From contig NZ_FUWO01000004.1 in NCBI RefSeq assembly GCF_900167405.1, positions 94,710 through 158,709 of the forward strand: a stretch of DNA of 64,000 nucleotides. The letters are read 5' to 3'. The stretch is from Globicatella sulfidifaciens DSM 15739 (lineage in GTDB: Bacteria > Bacillota > Bacilli > Lactobacillales > Aerococcaceae). The position numbers and the translations under genes were made by a program. Below are positions 17,977 to 26,867 of the stretch, one piece after another; the stretch's first letter is position 1, and each line of letters begins with the position of its first letter. The notes beneath the pieces were generated by a model, which saw nothing but the letters and a program-made list of their open reading frames with translations, did not search any database and was not told the origin of the DNA.

Positions 17977-19125
17977 ATGAAGAAAACAATGAAGAAATTT
18001 TTTGCATTAGCCGCTTCGACGTTATTATTCACTGGGCCAGTTGCTACAACAACTATGGCGCAAACAACAATTGATGAAAATGTTTTAACTGAAATTCAAG
18101 AAGCTAATAAACACTTTGAATCTGTAAAATGGGATGGCTTTATTAAAGTATCGGCAGTTTCTGATAATCAAACAGCTGATATGGGGCAATTAAATTTTAA
18201 CGGTACCTTTAATGGTATTCCTTTACAAGGCAGTTTTGAAGGAAATGTTTCAAGTCTGTTTTTAGGTGGACAAGAAATTGGTCTAAAAGCATTTTATCAA
18301 AATAGTACTGCTTATATCGGAACAATGGAAGGTGAAGCAGGATCTGGAATTAATTGGACTGCTTATGATTTCACAACATTAGAAGCCGATATGATTAAGA
18401 GTTTCCAAGATGCTTATAGCCAATCAAGTAATGTAGACCCACAAAAAACAACAGAGTTTACTAGCAAATATATGGACGTAACCGAAACAGACACCGATTA
18501 TGTTTATACATTAAAACAAGACATTAATGCAGAAGAAATGTGGAATGATATGGATGCATTAGTTGACTTAGAGAAAGTTAAAGAAGATACGATTGCTAAT
18601 ATGGAGGAACAATCTGGTGAAGCACTTGACGAAGAATCACGTGCTCAATTAGATAAATCGTTCAATAGTGAATCATTAGCAAAATTCTTACAAATGAAAC
18701 CTGTTATTGAAGTTTCATACAATAAAGAAACGAAATTCATTTCAAAACTTCTAATGGATTTAACAGTTAATATGCAAGACTTCATGGGCGAAGAAGAGCT
18801 TGCTGAAAATGCAGAAAGTGGTATGCCACAAAGCTTCTCAGTTCATGTAGAGATGAACTTTAGTGAGCATAATGTTCCACAAGAAGTAACAGTACCAGAG
18901 GAAGCATTAGCAGTAGAAGTACAACAACCTTCTTCACCAGAAGAAGCTGCTGATGAATTAGAAGATTTAGGCGAAGATTTAGAATCAGTGGAAGAATCAG
19001 CAATGGATGAAAATGCTGAATCAGGCACTGAAGAATCTGCAGCAGACGAAACTGCAGCAGACGAAACTGCAGCAGACGAAACTACAGCAGACGAAACTGT
19101 AGAAGAAACGACTGCAGCAGAATAA
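17977..19125 (+). CDS. Secreted protein with acidic repeat tail, function unknown
   Basis: A 382-residue exported protein. Residues 1-28 are a signal peptide (two lysine-rich turns, hydrophobic core, cleavage likely after TTMA), with no lipobox cysteine. The middle (about 35-310) has alternating beta-type segments and phrases such as AFYQNSTAYIGTMEG, EVSYNKETKFISKLLMDLTVNMQ that recall DUF6612/LppX-like lipid-carrier folds; that relation is a guess. The tail from about 320 is strongly acidic and includes four ADETA-type repeats coded by 15-bp tandem units. CTAAGGAGGAA precedes the ATG. Without an anchor or LPXTG motif it is probably released or held in the wall by charge. Confidence 0.75.
   Translation: MKKTMKKFFALAASTLLFTGPVATTTMAQTTIDENVLTEIQEANKHFESVKWDGFIKVSAVSDNQTADMGQLNFNGTFNGIPLQGSFEGNVSSLFLGGQEIGLKAFYQNSTAYIGTMEGEAGSGINWTAYDFTTLEADMIKSFQDAYSQSSNVDPQKTTEFTSKYMDVTETDTDYVYTLKQDINAEEMWNDMDALVDLEKVKEDTIANMEEQSGEALDEESRAQLDKSFNSESLAKFLQMKPVIEVSYNKETKFISKLLMDLTVNMQDFMGEEELAENAESGMPQSFSVHVEMNFSEHNVPQEVTVPEEALAVEVQQPSSPEEAADELEDLGEDLESVEESAMDENAESGTEESAADETAADETAADETTADETVEETTAAE
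19039..19098 (+). repeat. 15-bp tandem repeat in the secreted-protein tail
   Basis: Four consecutive copies of GCAGCAGACGAAACT (the last with one change) encode AADET repeats. Such short in-frame repeats can change copy number without shifting the frame. Confidence 0.9.
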
Positions 19126-19220
19126 TCATTATATAGTTATTATGATGTTTGCAAAATAGAATCAGGCAGCAACTTAATCTGAATTGTGATTATTAGTAGC
19201 TTACCAAATAACAAGATTGG

Positions 19221-19256
19221 ACCATGTGTAATTTCGGTTACGCATGGTTTTATTTT
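19221..19256 (+). terminator. Terminator after the secreted-protein gene
   Basis: ACCATGtGTAA pairs with TTACgCATGGT, followed by TTTATTTT. It directly abuts a short relic of the interspersed repeat (TTCTACTTCTTGTCCACTCC, 19253-19272). The remaining sequence to 19417 shows no gene. Confidence 0.75.
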
Positions 19257-19417
19257 CTACTTCTTGTCCACTCCCGGAGTGATATCATAATATGTATTTG
19301 AGTTTAATGAATATAAGAGCCTTCAATGTCTAAAGTAGTATAAGCTTGATTATTATTTTTGCATCATTGATGGATCGACACTACTACTAGATGGTGAAAT
19401 AAATTCAAAGATTATTC

Positions 19418-19446
19418 TTGACATTCATAAAAAGAACTCTTATCAT
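19418..19446 (+). promoter_or_regulatory. Promoter of adcCB
   Basis: TTGACA (19418-19423), 17-nt spacer, TATCAT (19441-19446). Just downstream, CTGTTA ... TTACAG (about 19451-19472) is a possible imperfect operator; it is not a clear AdcR/Zur box. Confidence 0.75.
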
Positions 19447-19514
19447 ATACCTGTTAAAAGTAATAGTTACAGATTTTCAAAAATATATCAAAGATTTTAA
19501 GATAGGAGCAAACA

Positions 19515-20213
19515 ATGAGACTATTAACGGTAAAAGAATTATCTTTTTACTATGATCAAGAAAAAGTCCTTCATAATGTGAATTTTCATGTTGATGCTGG
19601 AGAATTCGTCATACTAACCGGTGAAAATGGGGCAGCCAAATCCACCTTAATTAAAAATATTTTAGGTTTATTGAAACCCGCCACTGGAACCATTGAGTTG
19701 TCTGATGTCAATGCCGAAGGTGAAAAATTATCGATTGGCTATGTTCCACAAAATGTGGCCGCTTTTAATGCAGGTTTTCCTTCGACCGTTCAAAAGTTAG
19801 TTGAATCAGGACGTTATAGTAAAAATCGCTGGTTTAAAAAATTAGATGCCAATGATTTAGAGCATGTAGAAAAAGCTTTGAATGCAGTTGGGATGGCTCA
19901 TTTAGCTAATAAAAAAGTTGGCGAATTATCAGGAGGGCAAAAACAAAGAATTAATTTGGCGCGAGTTTTTGCCACAGACCCTGATTTTTTTGTACTAGAT
20001 GAACCGACGACCGGAATGGATGTCGAATCAAGACGCTCTTTTTATCAATTATTACAACATAGTTGTAAAGCGCATGGCAAAGCGATATTGATGGTGACAC
20101 ATGCTGATAAAGAAATTGAAGGTTATTTTGATCGCGAAATACGATTAATTAGAGGGGAGGGGACGTCACCATGGAGATGTTTCAGTATGACTTCATCCAA
20201 AGAGCATTTCTAG
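19515..20213 (+). CDS. adcC: Zinc ABC transporter ATPase AdcC
   Basis: The ATPase that powers high-affinity zinc uptake with membrane partner AdcB. It is 232 residues with Walker A written GENGAAKST (about 36-44), an unusual form with Ala before Lys that I recall from streptococcal AdcC, the signature LSGGQKQR, Walker B FFVLDEPTTGMD and the switch histidine in MVTHADKE. The phrases FNAGFPSTV and SPWRCF also resemble AdcC. TAGGAGC precedes the ATG. It overlaps adcB by 43 bp. No solute-binding protein (AdcA) or AdcR repressor lies beside it; those must be elsewhere. A manganese transporter is the alternative but less likely. Confidence 0.88.
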   Translation: MRLLTVKELSFYYDQEKVLHNVNFHVDAGEFVILTGENGAAKSTLIKNILGLLKPATGTIELSDVNAEGEKLSIGYVPQNVAAFNAGFPSTVQKLVESGRYSKNRWFKKLDANDLEHVEKALNAVGMAHLANKKVGELSGGQKQRINLARVFATDPDFFVLDEPTTGMDVESRRSFYQLLQHSCKAHGKAILMVTHADKEIEGYFDREIRLIRGEGTSPWRCFSMTSSKEHF

Positions 20214-20995
20214 CAGGTGCTGCTATTTCATTGATTACGCCCATATTAGGATTATTATTAATTCTACGGCGTCAATCTTTATTAGCTGATACCTTGGCTC
20301 ATATCTCTTTAGCAGGAGTAGCCTTAGGTCTATTGCTTAAAGTAGCACCGACTTATACTACTTTAATTGTGGTGGTGATAGCATCCGTTCTGATTGAATA
20401 TTTAAGAATGGCGTATCGTGATTTTTCAGAAGTATCGGTGGCATTAATGACAGCGACTGGTATGGCAGTAGCCTTAGTACTAGTTAATTTAAATCCTGAT
20501 GCCGCTTCTTTTAGTATTGAGCAGTACTTATTTGGATCCATTATTTTAATTACCGACCAAGAAGTAAAATTATTAATAGGTTTAGCCATTGGGTTAGTGA
20601 TATTATATACCATTTTTAGACGTCCACTCTATGTTTTAACATTTGATGAAGCGACTGCACAAACATCCGGTTTGCCTGTTAAATTAATTTCAATTCTATT
20701 TTCTGTGATTACAGGGGTAGCAATTAGTATCATGATGCCGATTGTAGGTAGTTTGTTAGTATCTGCTTTAATTGTGATTCCATCTGCGACAGCGATTAAA
20801 GTATCCAATTCATTTTTAAAAACGATTATCATTGCGATTGTTATCAATGTTATCGGTGTTTTCTCTGGTATTACCTTATCTTATCAGTGGGATACACCTC
20901 CGGGTGCCTCGATTACCTTGATGTTTGTAGCAGCATTTGTCATTGTTTCGTTATTTAATCGTATTTGGATTTATTTCAAAAAAGGGCGTTCTTAA
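20171..20995 (+). CDS. adcB: Zinc ABC transporter permease AdcB
   Basis: The membrane channel of the AdcABC zinc importer (ABC-3 family). It is 274 residues with about eight hydrophobic segments and the family blocks LADTLAHISLAGVALG (about 36-51), SVALMTATGMA and DVCA-type VGSLLVSALIVIPSATA. GAGGGGAGGGG lies upstream, inside adcC, and the genes overlap by 43 bp, implying translational coupling. A strong terminator follows the stop codon. Confidence 0.92.
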   Translation: MEMFQYDFIQRAFLAGAAISLITPILGLLLILRRQSLLADTLAHISLAGVALGLLLKVAPTYTTLIVVVIASVLIEYLRMAYRDFSEVSVALMTATGMAVALVLVNLNPDAASFSIEQYLFGSIILITDQEVKLLIGLAIGLVILYTIFRRPLYVLTFDEATAQTSGLPVKLISILFSVITGVAISIMMPIVGSLLVSALIVIPSATAIKVSNSFLKTIIIAIVINVIGVFSGITLSYQWDTPPGASITLMFVAAFVIVSLFNRIWIYFKKGRS

Positions 20996-21016
20996 ATGAT
21001 TAATGTGTAAATGATT

Positions 21017-21051
21017 AAAAAGGGGTTAGACTTTTTTGCTAACCCCTTTTT
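21017..21051. terminator. Terminator after adcCB (bidirectional sequence)
   Basis: AAAAAGGGGTTAG pairs with CTAACCCCTTTTT around a 9-nt loop. Confidence 0.88.
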
Positions 21052-21081
21052 GCCTGTCTTTAGCCTATACAAGCAAGATTA

Positions 21082-21100
21082 TTTTTGATAAAATCAAAAA
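21082..21100. promoter_or_regulatory. Perfect inverted repeat upstream of the HEPN-like gene
   Basis: TTTTTGAT-AAA-ATCAAAAA, 60 nt before the start of the next gene. It could be an operator or a weak second terminator; the sequence alone does not decide. Confidence 0.4.
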
Positions 21101-21159
21101 GTATGAATGTTTTTAGACTTATGATAAACTAAAATAAATACGAATTAGGAGGCATCCAA

Positions 21160-21993
21160 ATGGATGAAATAACACAAACACAAAGACATCATCACGATGT
21201 ATTGTTGGTCCTCTTAAATTATGATCATTTTCAAGCGTTAGAACTTGAATTAAAGCGGTTGGCTTTTGATGGTAAAGAAGAGATTTTATTATTAGTCCAG
21301 TTAGCCAATGCTATTTTACAAGTGGACAATGAAAATGTAAAAAAACTTGCACAAAACACTCCGTTTCAAGGTGTTTTAGATGCATCCCAATTAGAACGTA
21401 AAGCCTATTATTACTTACAAACACTGACTTTGCAATTGAAGCGACGGGAGTATGGTGATTACTTAAGAGGACTGACTCCATTATTGGTCGATGTTTTTCG
21501 GATTGCAATTGAACGTGATTTTTTACCAAACCTTTCCGAATATATTCAACCAATTAAAAAAGAGACGACTAATGGTGCCCATCTGTATCGAGGGCTTCAA
21601 TGGTCACAAAATAAAATTGAAAGTCATTCCAATATTATTGCTGATACTTGGAAAAAGTATTACGGAAACTATTTCAATTATGACCACTATGTTAGTTCTA
21701 GTCATTTAATGAAATTAATCGAGGCTAATTCATCAAATGACCAATTAATTGAATTGACCTCCACGATGCGTAAAATTGAAAAATATTTAAGAAATCTAGT
21801 TGCCCATGAAGTATTAACCGTTAATCAACAATTCTTTGTGGATCGTATACAAAGAACACCACTGCAAGTTCATCAAGTGTTATTAGATTTATATGATGAA
21901 GTAGGATTAACTCATCCGTTACAAAGAACTATTATTGAACAAATAAAACAAAAAATTACTTTACTGTTACAACAAACAAAGGAAAAGAACTAA
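21160..21993 (+). CDS. Putative HEPN-fold ribonuclease, Csm6-like without a CARF domain
   Basis: A 277-residue helical protein that I cannot name with certainty. It carries RNLVAH at residues 211-216, the R-x4-H arrangement (polar residue after Arg) that forms the active site of HEPN ribonucleases. The preceding helices ([20 protein letters not shown], then [12 protein letters not shown] at 102-113) resemble, from memory, the C-terminal half of Lactobacillales Csm6. Csm6 proteins are about 400 residues with an N-terminal CARF sensor; that sensor is absent here, and no cas gene or CRISPR array is in the window. TTAGGAGG precedes the ATG. It lies 16 bp upstream of murA, probably in one transcript with murA and rho. 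Confidence 0.5.
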   Translation: MDEITQTQRHHHDVLLVLLNYDHFQALELELKRLAFDGKEEILLLVQLANAILQVDNENVKKLAQNTPFQGVLDASQLERKAYYYLQTLTLQLKRREYGDYLRGLTPLLVDVFRIAIERDFLPNLSEYIQPIKKETTNGAHLYRGLQWSQNKIESHSNIIADTWKKYYGNYFNYDHYVSSSHLMKLIEANSSNDQLIELTSTMRKIEKYLRNLVAHEVLTVNQQFFVDRIQRTPLQVHQVLLDLYDEVGLTHPLQRTIIEQIKQKITLLLQQTKEKN

Positions 21994-22009
21994 AAGAGGA
22001 GCACAATCA

Positions 22010-23266
22010 ATGAAAAAGCTAGTCATTCATGGAGGAAAACCTTTAAAAGGTGAAATTACAATCAATGGAGCAAAAAATAGTGTAGTAGCTTTAATTCCGG
22101 CTGCAATTATGGCCAATTCTGAAGTGACATTAGAAGGCGTTCCAGATATCCAAGATGTACACTCATTAATTGAAATTTTAAATGATTTTAACGTTAAAAC
22201 TCATTTTGAAAATAATGTTTTAAAAATAGACCCGACTGATATTATTTCAATTCCAATGCCTACTGGAAAAATTCAAAGTTTACGTGCATCCTACTATTTT
22301 ATGGGTGCTACTTTATCACGTTTCGGTGAAGGCGTCATCGGATTACCAGGAGGATGTTTTTTAGGGCCACGTCCGATTGATCAACATATTAAAGCATTTC
22401 GTTCTTTAGGAGCAAATGTTAATGATGAATATGGTGTTGTAACCTTATCGACACCAGAGGGCTTAAACGGCGCTCGGATTTATATGGATGTTGTATCAGT
22501 GGGCGCGACTATCAATGCTATTTTGGCTTCGGTTAGAGCACAAGGACGCACCATTATTGAAAATGCAGCCAGAGAACCAGAAATTATTGATGTGGTTACT
22601 TTATTAAATAAAATGGGTGCTAAAATTCGTGGAGCAGGTACGAGTGAAATCCGAATTGATGGCGTAGAAGAGTTAAATGGTGTGACTCACACCATCATTC
22701 CTGACCGAATTGAAGCAGGCACCTATATGGCGGCGGCCGTCGCAATGGGCGAAGGAATTAAAATAAACAATGTTATTTATGAACATTTAGAAAGTTTTAT
22801 TGCTAAGTTAATTGAGATGGGCGTAAAATTAGATATTTTTGAAGATAGCATTTACGTTTATCCTTCAAAAGATTTAAAAATGGTGAGTTTAAAGACATTA
22901 CCCTATCCCGGCTTTGCTACGGACTTACAGCAACCAATTACGCCGTTAATGGCGATTACCAATGGTCATGGTACGATTATGGATACTATTTATCCAGCGC
23001 GAGTCAAACATATTCCTGAATTAAACCGTATGGGAGCAAATATTCGTGTTGATGGGGATATGATTCGCCTTGAAGGACCAAGTAAATTAACTGGCGCTCA
23101 AGTGAAAGCCAGTGACTTAAGAGCGGGAGCAAGTTTAGTCATTGCGGGCTTAATAGCAGAAGGTGAAACTATTATCACAGGAGTGGATAATATCTTAAGA
23201 GGTTATACGAACATTGTTGGTAAGCTACAAGCATTAGGCGCAGATATTCAAATGATTGAAGATTAA
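22010..23266 (+). CDS. murA: UDP-GlcNAc 1-carboxyvinyltransferase (MurA family)
   Basis: Adds enolpyruvate to UDP-GlcNAc, the first committed step of peptidoglycan synthesis and the target of fosfomycin. It is 418 residues. The catalytic loop cysteine is present ([14 protein letters not shown], Cys116), as are Lys22/Asn23 in NGAKNS and the [13 protein letters not shown] block. Firmicutes often have two paralogues (MurA and MurZ); position beside rho fits the second copy (MurZ) of Bacillales and Lactobacillales. GAGGAGC precedes the ATG. The sensitive cysteine predicts fosfomycin susceptibility at this enzyme. Confidence 0.95.
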   Translation: MKKLVIHGGKPLKGEITINGAKNSVVALIPAAIMANSEVTLEGVPDIQDVHSLIEILNDFNVKTHFENNVLKIDPTDIISIPMPTGKIQSLRASYYFMGATLSRFGEGVIGLPGGCFLGPRPIDQHIKAFRSLGANVNDEYGVVTLSTPEGLNGARIYMDVVSVGATINAILASVRAQGRTIIENAAREPEIIDVVTLLNKMGAKIRGAGTSEIRIDGVEELNGVTHTIIPDRIEAGTYMAAAVAMGEGIKINNVIYEHLESFIAKLIEMGVKLDIFEDSIYVYPSKDLKMVSLKTLPYPGFATDLQQPITPLMAITNGHGTIMDTIYPARVKHIPELNRMGANIRVDGDMIRLEGPSKLTGAQVKASDLRAGASLVIAGLIAEGETIITGVDNILRGYTNIVGKLQALGADIQMIED

Positions 23267-23282
23267 GAAAGTAGGAAAAATA

Positions 23283-24581
23283 GTGTCAGATGCATTTTCA
23301 CTAAAAACATTAATGGCTGCGGAAGTAAAGCAGTTATATGTTTATGCGAAAGAATTAGAGATTCCCAACTACAGTCAACTAAGTAAGAAAGAACTTGCAC
23401 TCGCTGTCATGCGTACACAAGAAGAAAAACAAGGTTTTTATCAAGTTGAAGGTGTCTTGGATATTGTAGGCGGCGATGGGTTTGGCTTTATTAGACCTAT
23501 CAATTTTTCTCCAAGTCAAGAAGATATTTATATCTCTAGTTCTCAAATTAGACGTTTTGATTTAAGAAATGGAGATAAAGTAGCAGGACCAGCACGGCCA
23601 CCAAAATCTAATGAACGTTATCCCGGCTTAATGCAAGTAAGTTCAGTGAATGGTAAAAATCCTGAAGAGGCTAAAAATCGCGATCATTTCCCAAGTTTAA
23701 CGGCTATCTACCCGGATCAACAAATAAAATTAGAGAGTGGTTCTAAACGGATTGCTAATCGAATGATTGATATTTTAGCGCCTATTGGTTTTGGGCAACG
23801 TGGTATTATTGTTTCGCCACCAAAAGCGGGTAAAACAACTGTTTTGAAGGAAATTGCTAATGGGATTACAAGCAATTATCCAGATACAGAATTAATTGTT
23901 CTTTTAATTGATGAACGACCTGAAGAAGTAACGGATATTGAACGTAGTGTTGAAGGGGAAGTAGTATCTTCAACCTTTGATCAATTACCAGAAAATCATG
24001 TTCGGATTAGTGAACTCGTGTTAGAAAGAGCCATGCGTTTAGTTGAAGATGGACGTGATGTCGTGATCCTGATGGATAGTATTACTCGCTTGGCACGTGC
24101 CTATAATTTAGTGGTCAAACCAAGTGGTCGTACTTTGAGTGGTGGGGTAGATCCTGCGGCATTTTATCTACCTAAACGCTTCTTTGGTGCTGCGCGTAAT
24201 GTTGAAAATGGCGGCTCGTTAACGATTTTAGCAACCGCATTAGTTGATACTGGTAGCCGAATGGACGATGTTATTTATGAAGAGTTTAAAGGGACCGGTA
24301 ATATGGAATTACATCTATCGCGTCAATGGGCAGAAAGAAGAATTTTTCCTGCGGTGGATATATTACGTTCTGGTACACGTAAAGAAGAACTCTTAATGTC
24401 TGAAGAAAAATTACAACATATTTGGAAATTACGTAATTTAATGGGTGAAGATGTTTTACAATATACACAACAAGTAATTGAATTGCTTGAAAGAACAGAT
24501 AATAATGAAGTAGCCTTTCGACAATTGACAGCTTTTTTAAACGCGATGTCGCCCAATAAGAAAAGTAGTAAGAAGGGTTAA
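23283..24581 (+). CDS. rho: Transcription termination factor Rho
   Basis: A hexameric RNA-dependent ATPase that ends transcription. N-terminal helical and cold-shock RNA-binding domains (about 1-120; [11 protein letters not shown]) precede the ATPase core with Walker [24 protein letters not shown] (catalytic Glu/Arg), the Q-loop SGGVDPAAF and the arginine finger region. I use a GTG at 23283 because AGGA lies 6 nt upstream; a TTG at 23256 inside murA is open but has no ribosome site. The result is 432 residues, normal for the family. It starts 17 bp after murA. Confidence 0.95.
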   Translation: MSDAFSLKTLMAAEVKQLYVYAKELEIPNYSQLSKKELALAVMRTQEEKQGFYQVEGVLDIVGGDGFGFIRPINFSPSQEDIYISSSQIRRFDLRNGDKVAGPARPPKSNERYPGLMQVSSVNGKNPEEAKNRDHFPSLTAIYPDQQIKLESGSKRIANRMIDILAPIGFGQRGIIVSPPKAGKTTVLKEIANGITSNYPDTELIVLLIDERPEEVTDIERSVEGEVVSSTFDQLPENHVRISELVLERAMRLVEDGRDVVILMDSITRLARAYNLVVKPSGRTLSGGVDPAAFYLPKRFFGAARNVENGGSLTILATALVDTGSRMDDVIYEEFKGTGNMELHLSRQWAERRIFPAVDILRSGTRKEELLMSEEKLQHIWKLRNLMGEDVLQYTQQVIELLERTDNNEVAFRQLTAFLNAMSPNKKSSKKG

Positions 24582-24583
24582 AT

Positions 24584-25042
24584 TTGTCAAAACAACATAA
24601 AACCAATGTGATGAGATTGTTAGAGCAACATCAAATAGCTTATCAACCTCATGAATTTACTAATAAAAAAGCAAGCAGTGAATTACCAATTTATAAAACA
24701 CTGGTGACGGTTGCGAAATCAAAAGCACACTATGTGTTTGTCGTACCCGTAACGCATGAACTAGATTTAAAAAAGGCAGCTAAAGCAGTCAATGAGAAAT
24801 CAATCGAAATGATTAAAGAAAAAGAGCTCTTGCCTTTAACGGGATATGTTCATGGCGGTTGTTCACCGATTGGCATGAAGAAGTCTTTTTATACGACTTT
24901 TGATCAATCGATAGATAATCATACGTCGATTTTATTTAGTGCAGGTAAAGTAGGGTTTTCCGTTGAAATAGCAGTATCAGATTTAGAGCAATTAAATCAA
25001 ATGATTGACATGCAAAAGGCTGAAGTAGCCAAAGAAAAGTGA
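24584..25042 (+). CDS. ybaK: Cys-tRNA(Pro) deacylase YbaK/EbsC
   Basis: A free-standing editing enzyme that hydrolyses cysteine wrongly attached to tRNA-Pro. It is 152 residues with the family landmarks SSELPIYKTLV (about 27-37), VVPVTHELDLKKAAKAV, and TGYVHGGCSPIGMKK. The start is a TTG at 24584, two bases after the rho stop codon, with AAGGG upstream. It is the trans-editing counterpart of the prolyl-tRNA synthetase encoded at 13.2 kb, which lacks an INS editing domain. Confidence 0.9.
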   Translation: MSKQHKTNVMRLLEQHQIAYQPHEFTNKKASSELPIYKTLVTVAKSKAHYVFVVPVTHELDLKKAAKAVNEKSIEMIKEKELLPLTGYVHGGCSPIGMKKSFYTTFDQSIDNHTSILFSAGKVGFSVEIAVSDLEQLNQMIDMQKAEVAKEK

Positions 25043-25133
25043 TGAGATAGTAACTGGCAGTATGGGAGCATTAGATCCTAACACTGTAGCATCAATCATC
25101 TATCCTTTATTAATATTAAATGAAACTCATTAC

Positions 25134-25188
25134 GGGAGTGGTTACATGAAGTCAGAATGCACCGATGTTCTACTTCTAATCCGCTCCC
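25134..25188. repeat. Degenerate copy of the interspersed hairpin repeat
   Basis: GGGAGTGG ... CCGCTCCC forms the outer stem, with GAAGT/ACTTC further in; the inner stem has diverged. It follows rho-ybaK and is trailed by ATTTCTTTT, so it may now act as their terminator. Confidence 0.5.
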
Positions 25189-25219
25189 CATTTCTTTTGT
25201 CTTGAAAACGGAACCTTAT

Positions 25220-25248
25220 TTTACATCTTATTCTAGGGAGTGTACAAT
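25220..25248 (+). promoter_or_regulatory. Promoter of trmR and the HAD gene
   Basis: TTTACA (25220-25225), 17-nt spacer, TACAAT (25243-25248), 31 nt before the trmR start. Confidence 0.7.
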
Positions 25249-25279
25249 ATAGATGAATGAATAAAGAAAGAGGCAACGA

Positions 25280-25954
25280 ATGTTAAACGAAATGATGCAT
25301 CGACCAGTAGTCATGAAAGAACTGGTTGATTATATGCGAAGTGCTCAATTACCATTTGAAGGTAAGTTAGATGAAATTGAAAAATATGCAAACGAAAGAG
25401 GTATCCCGGTGATTCCTCATGAAACAGCGAAATTTATCGACTTTTTTTGTGCAACCATTCAACCAAAAGATATTTTAGAAATCGGAACAGCGATTGGTTT
25501 TTCAGCCAGTCTAATGGCTAGACACTTACAAGCAGATGGGCACTTAACAACCATCGATCGCTATGAATTAATGTATGAAAGAGCCAAGGAAAATTTCAAA
25601 AAAATTGGATTGAGTGACCGCATTACTTTAATCGAAGGCGATGCGAATGATGTGTTACCAACTTTAGAAGGTTCTTATGATTTAATTTTTATGGACAGTG
25701 CTAAAGCGAAATATATTGAATTTTATCCTGAATGCATGCGCTTATTAAAAATGGGCGGCGTATTAATTATCGATGATGTCTTCCAAGGTGGCACTATTTT
25801 AGATGACGAAGCTGACATACCAAAACGTGTTCGTAAAATTCATCGTAAATTAAATGAATTACTGGATACCGTTTTATCCGATCAAACACATCGTTCATGT
25901 TTAGTTCCTTTAGGTGATGGCTTATTGATGGTCAGAAAGGAAGCGGAAGTATAA
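25280..25954 (+). CDS. trmR: tRNA 5-hydroxyuridine methyltransferase, TrmR/YrrM-like O-methyltransferase
   Basis: A 224-residue class I SAM-dependent O-methyltransferase. SAM-binding is shown by ILEIGTAIGFSAS (about 72-84) and the acidic ends of TTIDRYE and LIEGDAND; the metal site is FMDSAKAKY and IIDDVFQGG. The size and motifs match YrrM/TrmR, which converts ho5U to mo5U at position 34 of tRNA in Bacillus. In Bacillus it is next to the U32 peptidases that make ho5U; those are absent here, so the assignment is moderately sure. AAGAGGC precedes the ATG; its stop overlaps the next gene (TAATG). Confidence 0.78.
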   Translation: MLNEMMHRPVVMKELVDYMRSAQLPFEGKLDEIEKYANERGIPVIPHETAKFIDFFCATIQPKDILEIGTAIGFSASLMARHLQADGHLTTIDRYELMYERAKENFKKIGLSDRITLIEGDANDVLPTLEGSYDLIFMDSAKAKYIEFYPECMRLLKMGGVLIIDDVFQGGTILDDEADIPKRVRKIHRKLNELLDTVLSDQTHRSCLVPLGDGLLMVRKEAEV

Positions 25955-26775
25955 TGGATAATATTAAGTTAGTGGCAATTGATTTAGATGGCACTTTTTT
26001 AACAGATACTAAAGAAATTCCTAAGGCTAATATCGAAGCGGTTCATCGCATTATGGATAAGGGGATTAAAGTGGTCATTTGTACTGGACGCACGTTACCA
26101 GGAACCCGACGCTTTATCGATCAAATTGATTTTGGACATGAGAATGAGTATGCAATCATTCAAAATGGTGCGGCGACACATCGTTTACCAGAATACGATG
26201 TCGTGGCTGCTACTTATCAACCGTTAGAGAATCGCAAAAAATTAGTGCGATTTTTCTTTGAAAGTCGTATCGATACATTGCAATTAGTAGCATTTGATCA
26301 AGAGAATCTTTTTCTAATTGATGACCAAAATCCAAGTGAATTTGTGCAAAAAGATGCTGAAACATTGGCAACTCCTATTACATTTATTTCTCAAGCGGAT
26401 TTTGATCAAGTTGAAGGCATCTTTAAAATGATGGTCTTAGGTCCGAAAGCAGTTCTTGATGCATGGAATGAGTTACTTACCCAAGAAATAAAGGAAGATT
26501 TCGATGTGGTTCGTAGTCAACCCATCATTATTGAATTTTTATCGAATGATACGAATAAAGCGACAGCGTTAAAAGCATTGAGTGAAGACCTTGGTATCGC
26601 TCGAACTGAAATAATGGCCATAGGCGATGAACAAAACGATGTTGAAATGTTAAAATGGGTTAAACATTCGGTTGCGATGGGCAATGCTTCGCCAGCGATA
26701 AAAGAACTTTGTTTATATGAAACCGTGAGTAATAATGAGGGGGGAGTAGCCGCTGCTCTTCGCAAGTTATTCTAA
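25954..26775 (+). CDS. Cof-type HAD-IIB sugar phosphatase
   Basis: A 273-residue member of the Cof subfamily of haloacid dehalogenase phosphatases. Motif I DLDGTF (Asp nucleophile and acid, about 9-14), motif II CTGRT, motif III lysine in NKATAL and motif IV GDEQNDVEML are all present, with an alpha/beta cap between II and III. Substrates of this class are commonly sugar phosphates or FMN-like phosphates and cannot be predicted. It is translationally coupled to trmR by a one-base overlap. Confidence 0.88.
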   Translation: MDNIKLVAIDLDGTFLTDTKEIPKANIEAVHRIMDKGIKVVICTGRTLPGTRRFIDQIDFGHENEYAIIQNGAATHRLPEYDVVAATYQPLENRKKLVRFFFESRIDTLQLVAFDQENLFLIDDQNPSEFVQKDAETLATPITFISQADFDQVEGIFKMMVLGPKAVLDAWNELLTQEIKEDFDVVRSQPIIIEFLSNDTNKATALKALSEDLGIARTEIMAIGDEQNDVEMLKWVKHSVAMGNASPAIKELCLYETVSNNEGGVAAALRKLF

Positions 26776-26824
26776 TATACATTTGAATACTTACGAAAAA
26801 ATTCAAAATTTTTTCACATTTCTA

Positions 26825-26833
26825 TGCTATTAT
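26825..26833 (+). promoter_or_regulatory. Extended -10 promoter of the L,D-transpeptidase
   Basis: TGCTATTAT, 35 nt before the start codon. Confidence 0.55.
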
Positions 26834-26867
26834 TTAAAATGAAAAAAGAAAGAAAAGAGGCAACGAT

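Noticed and set aside
19620..19650. Broken Walker A (GENGAAKST) suggesting a dead ATPase
   Set aside because: The same Ala-for-Gly form is, to my recollection, normal in streptococcal AdcC, and all other ATPase motifs are intact.
24286..24606. Minus-strand frame opposite the end of rho
   Set aside because: Shadow of rho; no family resemblance or ribosome site.
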